NCBI GenBank assembly: GCA_039105265.1
Contig: JAPFFF010000004.1
Location: 5,518,001 to 5,582,000, forward strand
DNA length: 64,000 nucleotides
Source: Tritrichomonas musculus
Taxonomy: Eukaryota > Parabasalia > Tritrichomonadida > Tritrichomonadidae
Direction of reading: 5' to 3'
This document shows, piece after piece, positions 32,701 to 43,326 of this stretch (within the stretch, counting starts at the first letter, position 1; each line of letters opens with the position of its first letter). The notes below the pieces were generated by a model, which was not told the DNA's origin, did no database searches, and saw nothing but the letters and a program-made list of their open reading frames with translations. A program made the translations under genes and the position numbers.

Positions 32701-35700
32701 CTGCTGGATGTTCAGAGTCATTCACTAGTGCATTTACAATTAATAATTGTGAATTGAACAAAAATAATGCTTATGATGGTTATGCCATTTATGTTGAAGG
32801 TGATGATCCAACAACTAAGTTTGTTTTCATTAAAAATCAATTTATAGACAATTATAATGAAAATAATCGTGATAGTGATCCAGCCATAATTTATGGAGCT
32901 GTGATTGCAACCGAAATCTGCTCCATTACACATGATACACTTCATCAACAAGAGAATCCTGAAAATGATAATGTGTTTTCTTATTCTAAAACTATAAAAG
33001 TTAATGAATTATCTTGTGTTGATCATTCTGGCAGAACACCTACACATGCATTCACTGAGTCTGATTATTTCCCTTCAGATCTATTCACTCCTTCGATTTC
33101 TTTTTCTTATTCTGGTTCGTTTTCTCATTCAAATGCATTTACAGACTCAAATCATTTTACTCCATCCAATTACTTCCCAGGTACAAATAACTTTACCAAA
33201 TCTGATGTATTTTCAAGATCTGATTATTTTACAAAGTCAGGTTCTTTTTCATTATCGGGCCACTTTACAAAATCTGATTATTTTTCAAAGTCAAACCAGT
33301 TTACAGACTCAGAAAAATTTTCAAAATCAAGCAGATTTACTCATTCAGATATCTTTTCAAAATCAGAAGCTTTCACTAAGTCGGCTTTGTTTTCAGAATC
33401 AGAGCACTTTTCTATGACAAATGAGTTTTCAGTGTCTGATTTCTTTACAAAATCAAATCAATTTTCAAATTCAAACAAATTTACTAATTCTGATTCATTC
33501 TCTGAAACAGGTTCTTTTTCAAAATCTGATCTATTTTCTTATTCAAGACTGTTCACAAAGTCAGATCACTTTACAGAATCAAATATCTTTTCGAATTCGA
33601 ATTTGTTCTCAAAATCAAACCAATTTTCTAAATCAAATCAGTTTTCTGAAACTGATTCTTTTTCAAAAACAGGCTGGTTTTCTGATTCGGGTCACTTTTC
33701 TGAAACGAATGAATTCACTACATCTGATGCATTTACTAGTTCAGTCCAATTTTCAAATTCAGTAAAGTTCACTATTTCAAATCCTTTTTCAGAAACGGGT
33801 TCTTTCTCGAAGTCTGATTTGTTTTCAAATTCTGATTTATTCTCAAAATCAGGTCATTTTTCAGATTCACAACATTTCACTTATTCAAATCAATTTTCAA
33901 ATTCAAAACAGTTTTCCAATTCAAATCAATTTTCAGAAACGGGTTCTTTCTCGAAGTCTGATTTGTTTTCAAATTCTGATTTATTCTCAAAATCAGGTCA
34001 TTTTTCAGATTCACAACATTTCACAAATTCAAATCAATTCTCAAATTCAAAACAGTTTTCCAATTCAAATCAATTCTCTGAAACGGGTTCTTTCACAAAA
34101 ACTGAATCTTTTTCAGAATCAACTTGTTTCACAGAATCAGGTCATTTTTCAATCTCAGGTCATTTTACTGAAAGTAGTCCTTTTTCACTCTCAAATTCTT
34201 TCTCATTAACAGCCAAATTTTCATTTTCGCATTTGTTTAGTGAAACAAAAGAGTTTTCTCTTACAAGCCAATTTACTAATTCTGGAATGTTTACTGAGTC
34301 AGATACATTTTTGCCTTCATGCAAATTTTCTTCTTCAAATGAATTTAGTAAAACGCAAGTATTTTCAAATTCAAAAAAGTTTTCTATTTCAAATGAATTC
34401 AGTTTATCTGAATCATTCTCAACTTCAAGAAGTTTTTCTGATTCATTTTTCTTTTCGGTTTCGAAGAGATTTTCTGAATCTTGCTTTTTCTCTAATTCAA
34501 AAATGTTCAGTTATTTTCAAAAGTTTAGCTTTTCAATAAGCTTTTCCACATCTGATGATTTCACGATATCAAAATGTTTCACACAATCGAAGACATTTAT
34601 GCCAACATATGACTTCTCGGATTCAAAGAAATTTAGCAAAACTCAGCATTTTACTTTTTCGACTTTATTTACATATTCAAACGAATTTAGTTTAACGAGT
34701 TCATTTTCATATTCAACAAGATTTACAAATTCATTAAAATTTAGTGAAACGTCATCATTTTCAAAATCAAAAGAATTTTCCCATTCAAAAGATTTCAGTC
34801 CTTCACATCCATTTTCGGCCAGTGTTCCATTTTCTAATTCAATTCAGTTTAGCGAATCAATATCATTTTCGCCATCAGTTGAGCCAATTCCAACAGGAGA
34901 GCCAAAATGCGAATTTTTCGAAGATGGAAATGTAACCTTGTCGTATGATTGCAAATATATATTTAACAACGATAGCAAGTTTGTCTATGTTCACGTTTTA
35001 TCAACTATTTTCACTGGTTCAAAAGATGAAAACGAAGGTGGCGCTGTAAGTCTCATTAATTGTGGGATTTTATGTAATAATACGCATTTTATTGACTGTG
35101 TTGCACAAAGTGGTAGTGGAGGTGGTGCAATATACATCAATAATTCATTAAATATTGAAAACAATGCAACTTTTATTGATCTTCAATTTATACGTTGCAT
35201 TGCTGATTATGGCGGAGCTGTTTATCTTTACTCTAGTTCTGATCTTTATGATATTTCTTTCACGAGATGCTACTTCGAAAGCAATAGCGCATTGTTAACG
35301 AAAAAGCCATCAAATGGAATAAATGATTATCTATTTGGAGGAAGCGCTCTTTTCTTAGCATGCAAAAATTCTCTTGTTATAAACTGTACATTCTTGCATA
35401 ATAAGAATGGTGGAGCCATTAAAATATATGACGTTTTCGAAAGAAATAAGAAGAGAATCACACTTGAAAATAGTGAAAATAAAATTTCAATTCTCGGATG
35501 TCAATTCGAGCAAAATGAAAACTCAAAAAGTTCGATTTTTTATGAGGAAAAAAATGGAAATCCAATTGAAGTTAAAGACTGCAACTTCAAAGGTAAATTA
35601 AACAAAGGTTCACATTATATTGATGGTAATTTTCTTACTAAAGAAAAAATTCAAATTAGTTCCTGCAACTTTGAAAATGATGTGAATAATTCAGTTAACT

Positions 35701-35936
35701 TCAATAGCATCAATGATTTCCAGATAAAAGTTAACAGAAAAGGATATTTGAAATTATTTTCGTTTACTTTGTATATTGATGCAGGTTGTATTGCTATCAT
35801 TGCATTGATATTTGCTTTTATTGCCATATGCCTTATATTATTGTATTGTTCAATGCATGATAATGAATCACAAGAATTATTCATAAATGAATTGAAAGAA
35901 AATTCATTTTCCAAAGAAGAAAAATCATTGTTATGA
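29796..35936 (+). CDS. Pmp-like giant surface protein with F-S-x-S-x-x stalk
   Basis: A 2046-residue type I membrane protein. The N-terminus (MFFYLLICFKLI) is a probable signal peptide. Residues about 20-1075 are a right-handed beta-helix of the polymorphic outer membrane protein type, with many GGA(I/L/V) motifs (GGALAYG, GGAIQIG, GGAIYLN) and F-x-x-N motifs (FSNN, FNNN), plus Cys-rich C-x-F strands. Residues about 1083-1695 are roughly 100 hexads F-(S/T)-x-(S/T)-x-x. Residues about 1697-1985 return to beta-helix (GGAVSL, GGAIYIN, GGAVYLY, GGAIKIY). A hydrophobic anchor at about 1988-2012 precedes a 34-residue acidic tail. A 144-base segment coding eight hexads is tandemly duplicated at 33791-33934 and 33935-34078. 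Trichomonads have a Pmp-like family thought to act at the surface, perhaps in adhesion; the function here is inference. Confidence 0.9.
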   Translation: MFFYLLICFKLIQNNSTILKHNMHISDFVIKQCNEITTNVANKKERKTEYFYCNSGYVTFHNCFFENIEMAKDKASHLLHSETAHLSILNCKFSNIKYSDAMIYLQTTKKSKDFHFTLTSNEIYNCETRNSNGRIVLSHSQTNDVQNNYIYCNIMTNLAQAFYFYYTDDISFINNTIINAKCSDMGSAIYTKEDGNGNTLQISNCVFSNCRGKRGSIIYINGLGSDINIEKSTFTDCKNLEIDGSFIRIGVQKNKKITFTECNFVYLESCSSNGGVGILIDDVTIDTFTRCVFKHINHNHNSIGSGALAYESSKSDLIIDNCTFYNITDSHNGGAIYFNSKDKYLKVDKCYFEQTKSSVDGHSICILASNTYTITISDSHFTDCGSLANTYVININSVNFDFFNNEITFNDPLNSCGCIKSNKYQEHNYRNNLFKNAHVDFESNSAGIDESNSAGSNKIEITNNIFDGISGPSEGRCFYVKYPKDSTGLIISGNIVQNCPAGGIFIKLLFETQINEFVFQNFQFINNSVSDVSYNKYHSCSQIYVQNPMNGNFGGEVTLKFENCTFQNNASPKQGGALAYGRNQYNSYCKIIINNCLFVGNSAKEGGSALSLIVYQGCEITNSRFTQNKFETGSGSIYIETDFDCPNVNEKPTRSPVISISNCIFDDTEGKDAGIVINSSPNAPVSIQHCTLNKCGSSGHSIDIQSSVQSTFIHNCTLNAGPGGVYVHSAGKIELSYNDFVKTSTDSALSIESEDASETVSITQCLFDSCSGAVHSCFYISAQTDSFEFKDIIIQNSKLEGCENYIGSLNLKEGFTFTMTNFSFKYNSCSSLFGGGTGMLFSGISELTFNICEFSNNEAHQDKASSRPLENSPDNPYYNGDGGAIQIGCQKDTKLKKVTFNMCSFNNNKAFRHGGAIAIQTVNEVDLIDCKFDENIANFNFESSGTLLFENHFHKKKEGRGGAIYLNPAAGCSESFTSAFTINNCELNKNNAYDGYAIYVEGDDPTTKFVFIKNQFIDNYNENNRDSDPAIIYGAVIATEICSITHDTLHQQENPENDNVFSYSKTIKVNELSCVDHSGRTPTHAFTESDYFPSDLFTPSISFSYSGSFSHSNAFTDSNHFTPSNYFPGTNNFTKSDVFSRSDYFTKSGSFSLSGHFTKSDYFSKSNQFTDSEKFSKSSRFTHSDIFSKSEAFTKSALFSESEHFSMTNEFSVSDFFTKSNQFSNSNKFTNSDSFSETGSFSKSDLFSYSRLFTKSDHFTESNIFSNSNLFSKSNQFSKSNQFSETDSFSKTGWFSDSGHFSETNEFTTSDAFTSSVQFSNSVKFTISNPFSETGSFSKSDLFSNSDLFSKSGHFSDSQHFTYSNQFSNSKQFSNSNQFSETGSFSKSDLFSNSDLFSKSGHFSDSQHFTNSNQFSNSKQFSNSNQFSETGSFTKTESFSESTCFTESGHFSISGHFTESSPFSLSNSFSLTAKFSFSHLFSETKEFSLTSQFTNSGMFTESDTFLPSCKFSSSNEFSKTQVFSNSKKFSISNEFSLSESFSTSRSFSDSFFFSVSKRFSESCFFSNSKMFSYFQKFSFSISFSTSDDFTISKCFTQSKTFMPTYDFSDSKKFSKTQHFTFSTLFTYSNEFSLTSSFSYSTRFTNSLKFSETSSFSKSKEFSHSKDFSPSHPFSASVPFSNSIQFSESISFSPSVEPIPTGEPKCEFFEDGNVTLSYDCKYIFNNDSKFVYVHVLSTIFTGSKDENEGGAVSLINCGILCNNTHFIDCVAQSGSGGGAIYINNSLNIENNATFIDLQFIRCIADYGGAVYLYSSSDLYDISFTRCYFESNSALLTKKPSNGINDYLFGGSALFLACKNSLVINCTFLHNKNGGAIKIYDVFERNKKRITLENSENKISILGCQFEQNENSKSSIFYEEKNGNPIEVKDCNFKGKLNKGSHYIDGNFLTKEKIQISSCNFENDVNNSVNFNSINDFQIKVNRKGYLKLFSFTLYIDAGCIAIIALIFAFIAICLILLYCSMHDNESQELFINELKENSFSKEEKSLL

Positions 35937-36581
35937 TGATAAAATCGAGAAAAAAATTAATCTGATGATATTTATTAGATTATTGATGATACTAATTGAT
36001 GAAAAATAATATCCAATTCAAAAAGTATCTATAAATAATCGTTTTTAATTTAAATTTTAAATAAACAAACTTTATCAATTTGATTACTTCTGTTTTTATT
36101 GTTCTGTATGGATTTAATCTATTATGGCAGTGATTATTGAGTTTAATAAAGTAAAGTTTTTTTGGAATTGGTTCTTATCTGCTTGATCGGCATTTAATTC
36201 TTTTTCTCAGGAAAAAAAAAAAGGGTTTTTTAATAAGATCTTGCACCAGCAACCTTGGAACTAAATACTGATGACTGTCCGCAACTTTTTCAAAAGAAAC
36301 TGTCCAAAAAGCAAAGTATTTTTTTACATCATTTTTAGACAGTCCAAATATTCCCATATTTGGGCAGCTAATTCAATTGTGGACTGCCCTTCATATTATA
36401 AAATTTTGAATTTTAATCGAAATATTTGATAATACAAATAAAGTATTTTTTGATAAATTAACAGTTTGTCAAACCTACTTTTTGATTGTTATCCTTCCAT
36501 TTCTGTAGTTTTTAAAGCTACTTTTAAGAAAAAGTAAAAAAAAAAATTTCTGAATTCAGGAAAAATATTTTTACTAAAATG

Positions 36582-36615
<34 letters not shown>

Positions 36616-37715
36616 GTATCATTAAAGTAATTATCAAGATAAAGTGAGAGAAATAAAAGGGGTCGATTCAAAAAATAATTATTTTCAAGGGAAAACGATA
36701 ATAAAAAAATATTTTGAGAAAAAAATATTTGAAAAAAAAGGTCGTACAACTAAATTGAAAAAAAAAAAAAATTAAATAAATTTATATTTATCTTAATAAA
36801 TAATTTAATTAATAATTATAATATATAATTTATATATTTTATATCCAATATTATAAAATGTAATGGTTGAAATAAAGACTTTAATTAAAATTCAATAATT
36901 ATCGATTTCATATATATTTGCATCATTTAAAAAATATAGATGTCATTTGAATGGATATACTATGTGTTATACAAATAATATTTTACTTTTTGACGAAATC
37001 CTTCAGTAATTGAAATATTAAACTTTTTGTATTTATGAAACCAAACAACTAAATCTTCATTTTTAGAAAAAACTGACATTTGATTTAGAATGAAATTCAA
37101 ATATATTGGAAAGTAAATGCATATAAATAAAATTGTATTCTTCATTTGGCTCCTGTAACGTCCAATTTTTTTAAAATCATCATTTAATAATTCAACAAAT
37201 TCAATTTTTCTGCATTTTTAGCTAAAAAATGAATTTTTTTTTTCAATAATAATAACTATTTTTTATAACACTTAATGTTTTAAAAGCATATAAAAAGATA
37301 TAAAAAGAATTAATGATTAGAATAAATTATATAAAAAGTTATCCCTATTCTAAATTTTTATAAATGTTATAAAATTCTTATCAAAAATAATTAAAATAAA
37401 TTGAGATAAAATACTCAAATTTATTTTCTGAAGAAAAATAAATATATACTTATATCCTTTTAGTTTTTATTTTAATTTGAATTTTGTACGATGCAAATAT
37501 TTATAAAACTGATTATTATTATTTTAATAAAATATAATTAGTTTAAACAAACCAATCATTGAGTTTTACTGTTAAAATTCAGTTTTACGACCTTTTTGAA
37601 AAAAATATTTTTCTTAAAATTATATTTTCTGAAAAAATATACAATTTTTTCTTAACTTGATCGTCGACGATCAATAGAAAACTCGCTTTTTTGGGGGCAC
37701 TTTACTTGGAAAAAA
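35937..37715. other. Non-coding region with coding relics and a poly-A tract
   Basis: A minus-strand relic at 36175-36357 reads MGIFGLSKNDVKKYFAFW followed by VSFEKVADSHQYLVPRLLVQ; GGGCAGTCC-type repeats around 36340-36395 border it. Its family is not recognised. A 31-base A run lies at 36582-36612. A minus-strand frame at 36960-37145 starts MKNTILFICIYFPIYLNFIL, like a signal peptide, but ends after 61 residues; it may be a fragment or chance. Confidence 0.4.
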
Positions 37716-38792
37716 TGGGTGGTGCAACGATAAAAAAATACTTTTGTTTTATATTTATAATTTAAATATAATGATATGTATTATAAGAGTTAAATGAGGT
37801 CCAGAACTACAAAATTAATGCTGCGCAACCATATATGTATATTAAAATTGAATGAGGAAAAAATTATCTTATTCAGAATTTTCTCAATTTGAAATTCAAT
37901 AAAATCTTATCAAGTTTTGTTTCTCAGAAATTATTAGTAACTTAATTCTTATGTTTTTATATTAACATTAGAATCCACTAATATTGAATATGATATTTAT
38001 TTATAATTATATACATATATATATTATAATATTTTTAATAACAATTACAAGTTATTTTTAATAAGATATAATAATTTAGAATTGAGTGAAATAAAATAAT
38101 TATATTTATACAATATCATTCAATAAATTAAGAATGGTGCTTGAAATAATTTTTCTAAACTATTATCAAAAACTGTTAAGTACAAAAAAAATTTTTAATT
38201 TATGCTTATTTTATTTATTATAAACATATTTAAAATGAAAATCAAATATATATTAAATATAACTTATATATGATATGAAAACCAAATAATACATAATGAT
38301 ATTAGATATATATTGAATGGTATTTGATGCAAATTTCATTTTGAAATAAAGTTGCGCACGATTAAATGTGATTATTTTATAGTATACAATCATATATATC
38401 ACATAAATAAAAATATGTATTGATACTTTATATTATTTAGAATTTGTTTGATATTTCAGAAAAGTTAAATCTATATTACAAACAACCAAAAAATGCAATT
38501 TTTTTAATCACATTGAAGATAAAATTATTTTTAACTAAATGATTAGAAAATGGAAATGTATTTGAATATAAAATAATACATTATACTACTGAAAATCAAT
38601 ATCATTTCATGATATTTCACATTAAATGATTTCCAAAAAAGTTTGAATAGCTCAATGAATTATCGTTTAAAATTATTTAATTAAAAATATAAAGAGTTCT
38701 ATATGGAATTTGTTTAATTATATCAAATAGAAAAAGAGATATTCATAAATTTTCAAAAAACGTTTAACGTATTTTTATCGTTGTACCACCCA
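37716..38792. mobile_element. MULE-like non-autonomous element, 1077 bp
   Basis: The ends read TGGGTGGTGCAACGATAAAA and the inverse of TGGGTGGTACAACGATAAAA, a single mismatch in 20. Both are flanked by TTGGAAAAA (37706-37714 and 38793-38801). A 9-base target duplication fits Mutator-like elements. The interior is AT-rich with no transposase. Element ends could shift by one base because of the A run. Confidence 0.75.
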
Positions 38793-38921
38793 TTGGAAAA
38801 ATATACCATTCAAAATATAATATAAAATTCATTCAATTTATTTGCCATATAAATTGTTTTAAAAAAACAATTGTATTTAATTGAACACATCTCTCATATT
38901 TTTTTTACTTAAATAATCCGA

Positions 38922-41900
38922 ATGAGCTTAAACATTATCGACAATTTCATGAGATTTCATGCATTATTAGAAAATAATAGTCTTTGCTTCAGAAAAGAAA
39001 ATTTTAAAGAAGTTCTTCTAGGTTTTTTTTTTCGATATATATCAGAAACTTATTCATGCAATGAGGCTGAAAAGCAAAAAATTATAGAAAGTGCGAAAAA
39101 TTCAAATGTAATTATAATTGACCAAAACAAATGCTTCAACGAAAAAATGAACAAAAAAAATCTTATTTTATGTTTTGAAAAATCATTAATTGTTTTGGAT
39201 GGTTCATCAATATTGTATCTTAATGATATTTTATCAGCAAATGCTAGAATGTCAATTTGTTATTTATCAAATTCTAAAGAGATCATTCAAGAAAAGTTCA
39301 ATGTTAAAAATTCAGAAATTAAAAATGATTCGAACTTTATAGAAGAAATCCAAAATCTAAGTCTTGGTCTCACTTTAATTACACAAATTAGAATAATGAA
39401 GCAAATTTGGTCATTTATTTCTCCATGTATATTAAATTATTTATTAATTAAAAGCTATATTGGATGTAAAAAATACCGAATCCAAAATTTTATTTATGAT
39501 TTGGAAAATGATTCAAAACTAGAGACTATTAACCAAAACGAATATATCGAATTACGAATTATTGGAAAAGGAAGTATATCACAAAGTGTTCTTATTTACC
39601 ACATAAAAAGAGGCGAATTATATGCATTAAAAAAAGCATATTCAAAAGATTTTGAAATCCCGAAATTAGTTCAACGTGAAGTATCAAATTATAAAAAAAT
39701 CAAGCATCCATTCCTTCCAAAATTTTATGGTACTGTTCAAGATAAAGGCTATATTATAACTGAATATATCAAAGGTGAAACGTTACTTAAGGTAAAAAAT
39801 ATTAAACTATCGTATGATGAAAAAGCTACAATTCTATTCGAGTTGATGATGATTATCAAATATTTTCATGATAATAAATTGATCTATCGAGATTTAAAAC
39901 CAGATAATGTCATAATAGATGAAAACAAAACAGCCGTTTTAATTGATTTTGATAGATTAATTGAGAATGACACTAATCAAGAACACACTTTGAACTTTTT
40001 CTCTGATTTTTGTGACCCAGAAATCAATATAACAAAGAAATTTACATTTGGAAGTGATATTTATTCACTTGGGAAAATGATTGGTTATTTGTTAAAGCAA
40101 AAAGAAGCAGATATAAATTCTAAAAAATCTTTTGTAGACTATATTTATACAATATGTACAAATGAATCATCAACAAAAAGACCTTCTATTTTGGATTTAA
40201 TTAAATTATATATTTTGAATTTTCATGATAAAATTAAAATTGAGCAATTATTTTGCACGTATAAAGAACATTTTATGCATTTTGAAGAAATTAATAAGAT
40301 TTTGAAAAAGTATGATGAGTATAAGAATGGTCCAATATTAAATTTTTTCCTAGGTAATATTTATAATGAAGGAATATATATTCCAAGAAACATTCAAAAA
40401 ACAATTCATTATTTTACTCTGGCCTCTAATCAAAATCACAGAGAAGCACAATATGCACTTGCTTTTATTTATCATGAAGGTACAGATATTCCACGAGATA
40501 TTAAAAAAGTAATATATTATTTATCATTAGCAGCAGATCAAAATCATCCAGAAGCCCAATATTATCTTGGTATTCTTTACGTTGAAGGGAAAGAAGTTCA
40601 AGCAGATTATAAAAAAGGGATTCATTATTTCACACTTGCCTCCCATCAAAATCATTCAGAAGCGCAACTTGTACTAGGTTTCATATATCATGATGGAATA
40701 TATATTCAACAAGACATCAACAAATCAATTCATTTTTTAACTCTAGCATCGAGACAGAATCATCCAGAAGCTCAATTTTCACTTGGTCTATTATTTTATG
40801 AAAATAAATGTGTCCAGCGTGATATAAACAAATCAATTTATTATTTTACTCTTGCTTCAAATAATAATCATCCACAAGCTCAATATTTACTTGGTTGTAT
40901 TTTTTATGAAAATAAATACATTCGAGAAGATATGAACAAATCAATTCATTATTTCACATTGGCTTCAATTAATAATCATCCAAAAGCTCAATATTGCCTT
41001 GGAGTTTTTTATTATAATGGAAATTATGTTCCACGAGATATCAATAAATCAATTCATTATTTCTCATTAGCTTCAAATAAAAATCATTTAGAATCTCAAT
41101 TTTTTCTTGGACTGATTTATTTTTCAGGGACTTATCTTCCAAAAGATATCAATAAAGCAATTTATTACTTATCCTTAGCTTCAAGCTATAATCATCAGGA
41201 TGCACAATTTTTGCTTGGTATTATTTATTATGATGAAGATTACTCTCAAAGAGACATCAACAAATCAATTTATTATTTCACATTAGCATCTAATCAAAAT
41301 CATCCAGAAGCGCATGATTTCCTAGGACGCATTTATTATGAAGGAAAGTATGTCAAACAAAATATCAGTAAGGCAATTCATTATTTTTTGCTTGCCTCGA
41401 GCCAATGTATTTCAAATTCGCAATTCACTCTTGGTCAAATATATTTTTTGGGACAATATGTTCCTCAAGATATCATGAAATCAATCCATTTTCTGACACT
41501 TGCGTCAAATCAAAATCATTTTGATGCGCAATTTCAACTTGGACTCATTTATTATTTGGGTTTATTTATTGAACAAAACATCAAAAAAGGGATTTATTAC
41601 ATAATTCTTGCTTCAAAGAATGGAAGCTGGGATGCTCATTTTTGCTATGGGTTTTTGCTTCACGAAGGAAAGAGCCTTAAAAGAGACATTGATGGAGCAA
41701 TACATTATTATAAAGAAGCATCAACGTTTAATATTCAATTTGCTAAAAATAATCTTGGAGTTATCTACTTAAAAGGATTTGGAAACCAAATTAAAAAGAG
41801 TGTTGGAACTGCTGTTGAATATTTTGATGAAGCTATTCGAAGAAAAAAAGATTATTTATCTATGTATAATCTGGCACATACTTACATATATGAAGAAACA

Positions 41901-42293
41901 ATCAAGCAAGATATTGATAAATTGGTTGAATTATTAATTGAATCATCCAGTCACTTCCTTAATTCTGTAATTTTATTAAGTATATTCTTAATTAAAAATT
42001 TTGGATTTGATATAGAAAGAATCAAGAGTGAAATTACAAAACGTGCAGGAAATAATAGCAAATTGGTGTTAAAAGTATCCAATATTGTCAAATTCATCAA
42101 TATATTAGGGAAATCAACTTTTGAGTCATTATTTGATATATATCGAACCAAAATTTTTTTATACAACATTGAAGCAAAACCTATTCTAATAACAAAAATA
42201 ACAGAAATCAAAATTAAAGAAGTGAGTCCAAATTATCCAAAAGCAAAGAATATATCACATTTATTTTATGAAGGATTTGGGATTGATCTTTAA
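38922..42293 (+). CDS. Protein kinase fused to a Sel1-repeat array
   Basis: A 1123-residue protein from ATG 38922. Residues about 1-200 are a helical N-terminal region. Residues about 208-425 are a kinase domain: GKGSISQSV loop, YALKKA (ATP lysine), catalytic YRDLKPDN in place of HRDLKPDN, and DFD in place of DFG, followed by SDIYSLGKMIGYLL. The catalytic Asp, Asn and metal-binding Asp are present, so activity is possible. From about 470 to 970 there are some 14 Sel1 repeats of 36 residues (AQYCLGVFYYNGNYVPRDINKSIHYFSLAS). The C-terminus ends ISHLFYEGFGIDL, shared with the decayed gene at 12555. No membrane segment. Sel1 arrays probably recruit substrates or complexes; the pathway is unknown. 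It resembles trichomonad kinase-Sel1 proteins. Confidence 0.9.
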   Translation: MSLNIIDNFMRFHALLENNSLCFRKENFKEVLLGFFFRYISETYSCNEAEKQKIIESAKNSNVIIIDQNKCFNEKMNKKNLILCFEKSLIVLDGSSILYLNDILSANARMSICYLSNSKEIIQEKFNVKNSEIKNDSNFIEEIQNLSLGLTLITQIRIMKQIWSFISPCILNYLLIKSYIGCKKYRIQNFIYDLENDSKLETINQNEYIELRIIGKGSISQSVLIYHIKRGELYALKKAYSKDFEIPKLVQREVSNYKKIKHPFLPKFYGTVQDKGYIITEYIKGETLLKVKNIKLSYDEKATILFELMMIIKYFHDNKLIYRDLKPDNVIIDENKTAVLIDFDRLIENDTNQEHTLNFFSDFCDPEINITKKFTFGSDIYSLGKMIGYLLKQKEADINSKKSFVDYIYTICTNESSTKRPSILDLIKLYILNFHDKIKIEQLFCTYKEHFMHFEEINKILKKYDEYKNGPILNFFLGNIYNEGIYIPRNIQKTIHYFTLASNQNHREAQYALAFIYHEGTDIPRDIKKVIYYLSLAADQNHPEAQYYLGILYVEGKEVQADYKKGIHYFTLASHQNHSEAQLVLGFIYHDGIYIQQDINKSIHFLTLASRQNHPEAQFSLGLLFYENKCVQRDINKSIYYFTLASNNNHPQAQYLLGCIFYENKYIREDMNKSIHYFTLASINNHPKAQYCLGVFYYNGNYVPRDINKSIHYFSLASNKNHLESQFFLGLIYFSGTYLPKDINKAIYYLSLASSYNHQDAQFLLGIIYYDEDYSQRDINKSIYYFTLASNQNHPEAHDFLGRIYYEGKYVKQNISKAIHYFLLASSQCISNSQFTLGQIYFLGQYVPQDIMKSIHFLTLASNQNHFDAQFQLGLIYYLGLFIEQNIKKGIYYIILASKNGSWDAHFCYGFLLHEGKSLKRDIDGAIHYYKEASTFNIQFAKNNLGVIYLKGFGNQIKKSVGTAVEYFDEAIRRKKDYLSMYNLAHTYIYEETIKQDIDKLVELLIESSSHFLNSVILLSIFLIKNFGFDIERIKSEITKRAGNNSKLVLKVSNIVKFINILGKSTFESLFDIYRTKIFLYNIEAKPILITKITEIKIKEVSPNYPKAKNISHLFYEGFGIDL

Positions 42294-43326
42294 ATAAATA
42301 TCTATAATAATAATTATTAAATTTTTAATCTTCTAATTCGAATGTATAATTCAGAATTTTTTTTTAGATTTATCTTTCCAAATAATATCTATTTTATTCA
42401 GTGAAATAAGATAATTAATTAGATCAATATTTTTGGATTCTAATGCATCAAACATGATTATAAAGGAGCAGAATCGTTGCATAAAGCATGTTTTGATGGC
42501 TAATTTGAATTTGAAAAACGTTCACTATATAAATATTAAATGGCAGAGAATATCAAATGTGGGATAGCTGCTAATCTTTCTGTCCCCTATATCAGCTTGT
42601 TTCTTACCAATTGATGCTGTTTTCTGAAAAGAATAGAGAAATAACATACCGTGGGCTTACAGAGAATCAATAAAAATTATGATAGATTTTTTTACATGAA
42701 CTTTTACTAAAATGAAATTTTCATTCAATTTTCAATCAACATTACTGATTCAGCAATTCTCGAAATTTATCAAAGTGAGAGTAAAAAGAATATGAATATA
42801 AGCAATAGTATTTAAATATTATTTATTTTATTATTAATAAAATGAGAATTTACATTCTTTTTATATATTTAAATGAAAATATCACAAATAATTATTGTGA
42901 AAAAAGATAATTAAACTTCCATAATTAACACATAACAATCTAAACTTCATCAATACATTTCATCTGTAGAGTATTGAGAGGAAACTTTGAATTCTTTGAA
43001 TTCCGTTTATTCTGCTTTAAAGTAAGTATATTCCCTAGAAATTGCAGGATAATAGATGGCTGTAAAGTATAGAAACAATAAATCATGGATTTCCCTTCTT
43101 TTTTTGGGCACTAATTCAAGAAAATGTGGGCATTTCTTTAATATATCAAATATTGATTATATCAATTGAATATTTTAAATTTAATAATATAATAAATTAT
43201 TTATCAAATAATTAGCTAATATTTATGAAAAAAATCTATTTTTCAATGAGATAAATATCAATTTAAAAAAATATAAAAAGGTTTTTATATCACATTTCAT
43301 ATTTTTGTATTCTTTAATTCATTTAA
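42294..43326. other. Non-coding region
   Basis: AT-rich; no gene. Around 42545-42700 on the minus strand a short coding-like stretch (FQKTASIGKKQADIGDRKI) is bounded by stops and could be a relic. Confidence 0.4.

Noticed and set aside
32950-34940. Several plus-strand frames of 63-137 residues inside the giant gene
   Set aside because: They are shifted frames of the hexad repeat, rich in Gln, Leu and Ile, without independent support.
36489-36749. 86-residue Phe-rich minus-strand frame
   Set aside because: It crosses the 31-base A tract and consists of Phe and Leu runs; no protein-like pattern.
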